7,881 bases of DNA. Origin: an uncultured Bacteroidota bacterium. Its GTDB lineage: Bacteria; Bacteroidota; Bacteroidia; UKL13-3. Below the pieces are notes generated by a model. That model ran no database searches. It was not told the DNA's origin and saw only the letters and a program-made list of their open reading frames with translations. The stretch spans positions 1 to 7,881 of the forward strand of contig CAIUEQ010000218.1 of assembly GCA_903898215.1 (NCBI GenBank), given 5' to 3'. Positions 6,647-7,881 of the stretch are shown here, piece after piece. Each line of letters starts with the position of its first letter. Within the stretch, counting starts at the first letter, position 1. The position numbers and the translations under genes were made by a program.

Positions 6647-7881
6647 ATGTACGAATCTCCGATAAGAGAAACATTAATTTTAGGTGGCAAAACATACCAC
6701 GATATCTCAACAGACATTTGTCGTCCGCTTGAGAATAAAGCTTCAAAAGGATGGTGGATTGGTTTTACCATTTCAGCATTAGTTCTAGCAATGTGGATTT
6801 ATGCAACTACCTACACCATGCTTGTGGGAATAGGCGCTTGGGGTTTAAATAAAACTGTAGGTTGGGCATTTGATATTACCAACTTCGTGTTTTGGGTAGG
6901 TATCGGTCACGCAGGAACTTTGATCTCTGCAGTATTATTGTTGTTCCGTCAGAAATGGCGTATGTCAATTAACAGATCAGCAGAAGCGATGACAATTTTT
7001 GCGGTAATATGTGCTGCATCATTTATCGTGTCTCACATGGGTCGCCCGTGGGTAGCTTATTGGCCAATTCCGCTTCCAAATGCATTTGGTTCATTATGGG
7101 TAAACTTTAACTCTCCATTGGTTTGGGACGTATTTGCAATCTCAACATATTTCTCTGTATCGTTGGTTTTTTGGTATGTAGGATTAATTCCTGATATCGC
7201 AACCATTCGCGATAGAGCAACTACAAAAATGCGCAGATTTATGTACAATTATTTCTCAATGGGATGGAATGGTTCAACAAGATCTTGGCACCGATATGAA
7301 ATGATTAGTTTGATTCTTGCAGGTATTTCAACACCGTTGGTACTTTCTGTTCACTCAATTGTATCTATGGATTTTGCAACATCATTAGTACCGGGATGGC
7401 ATACAACAATTTTTCCTCCCTACTTTGTTGCCGGAGCAATTTTCTCTGGATTTGGAATGGTATTAACTCTTTTAGTTGTTGGTCGTGTTGTTCTAAAACA
7501 AGAAGAATATATTACCATGGAACATTTGGATGCGATGGCTAGAATTGTAATGTTAACCGGAACCTTAGTTGGTTTGGCTTATATCACTGAATTTTTCGTA
7601 GCAGCATATTCAGGTGTTGAATATGAACAATACGCATTTATCAATCGTGCAACAGGACCATACTGGTGGGCATATTGGATTATGATGAGTTGTAATCTTA
7701 TTGCACCACAAGTGTTTTGGATAAAATGGGCAAGGTCAACGCCATGGTTTTTATTTTTCATGTCGATCATTGTAAATATTGGTATGTGGTTCGAGCGATT
7801 TGTAATTATCGTTACCTCCCTTCACCGCGATTTCTTGCCTTCGAGCTGGACAATGTATATGCCTACAATTGTTGAAGTAGC
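6647..7881 (+). CDS. actC: Alternative complex III subunit ActC, NrfD/PsrC-like quinol-oxidising membrane protein, 3' end missing
   Basis: The frame from the ATG at 6647 stays open to the window edge (411 codons plus two bases). Homologues are roughly 450-490 residues, so the last few dozen are missing. The protein is strongly hydrophobic, with about nine visible membrane helices near residues 38-62, 74-100, 113-130, 158-181, 217-240, 257-282, 298-321, 338-360 and 366-391. The start MYESPIRETL and the stretches ITNFVFWVGIGHAGTLISA (77-95), SHMGRPW (129-135) and SPLVWD (156-161) are typical of ActC. H130 and D161 lie where the family is thought to bind and deprotonate menaquinol on the periplasmic side, though the exact residue equivalence was not verified. 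ActC passes electrons to the ActB iron-sulfur chain and is a candidate proton-translocating subunit. It starts 15 nt after the methyltransferase stop, whereas it usually follows actB directly. actD should come next, outside the window. Confidence 0.95.
   Translation, partial: MYESPIRETLILGGKTYHDISTDICRPLENKASKGWWIGFTISALVLAMWIYATTYTMLVGIGAWGLNKTVGWAFDITNFVFWVGIGHAGTLISAVLLLFRQKWRMSINRSAEAMTIFAVICAASFIVSHMGRPWVAYWPIPLPNAFGSLWVNFNSPLVWDVFAISTYFSVSLVFWYVGLIPDIATIRDRATTKMRRFMYNYFSMGWNGSTRSWHRYEMISLILAGISTPLVLSVHSIVSMDFATSLVPGWHTTIFPPYFVAGAIFSGFGMVLTLLVVGRVVLKQEEYITMEHLDAMARIVMLTGTLVGLAYITEFFVAAYSGVEYEQYAFINRATGPYWWAYWIMMSCNLIAPQVFWIKWARSTPWFLFFMSIIVNIGMWFERFVIIVTSLHRDFLPSSWTMYMPTIVEV

Noticed and set aside
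6647..7881. Apparent gene-free region after the methyltransferase
   Set aside because: It is fully covered by actC, whose frame simply runs past the window edge without a stop.

Overview
The window is AT-rich DNA that most likely comes from a member of the Bacteroidota. The reasons are an alternative complex III (ACIII, act) operon with Bacteroidota-like proteins, start codons without a clear Shine-Dalgarno sequence, and a TAnnTTTG-type promoter element. The order or genus cannot be fixed from what is visible. All supported genes lie on the + strand.

Layout. Positions 2-1363 hold the 3' part of a large membrane-type nucleotide-sugar 4,6-dehydratase gene (WbpM/PglF/CapD family), probably the last gene of a surface-glycan locus that starts outside the window. 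A 145-bp spacer follows (1364-1508). It carries a candidate promoter and a nested pair of inverted repeats, one of which resembles a Crp/Fnr operator. The act operon then begins: actA (1509-2786, six c-type haem motifs), a 52-bp spacer made almost entirely of degenerate 7-bp repeats, actB (2839-5937, Tat-exported molybdoenzyme-like plus iron-sulfur protein), a TylF/MycF-type O-methyltransferase gene (5966-6631), and actC (6647 to the window edge, NrfD-like quinol-oxidising membrane subunit, 3' truncated). The actC frame stays open to the last base. actD, actE/actF and an oxidase locus would be expected downstream but are not in the window.

How the genes work together. ActC takes electrons from the menaquinol pool in the membrane, the ActB iron-sulfur chain carries them through the periplasmic part of the complex, and the ActA haems pass them to a terminal oxidase or a soluble carrier. 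This is the bc1-complex substitute of many Bacteroidota. The methyltransferase has no known role in ACIII. Its family normally decorates glycans or antibiotic sugars, and a glycan gene lies just upstream of the operon.

I see no wholly new system. The observations most worth checking are the methyltransferase gene wedged between actB and actC and flanked by an identical 12-bp A-rich repeat, the complete four-cysteine iron-sulfur motif kept in the molybdoenzyme-like half of ActB, and the nested palindromes upstream of actA. No RNA genes, CRISPR arrays, insertion sequences or convincing intrinsic terminators were seen. No gene-free stretch exceeds 300 bp.
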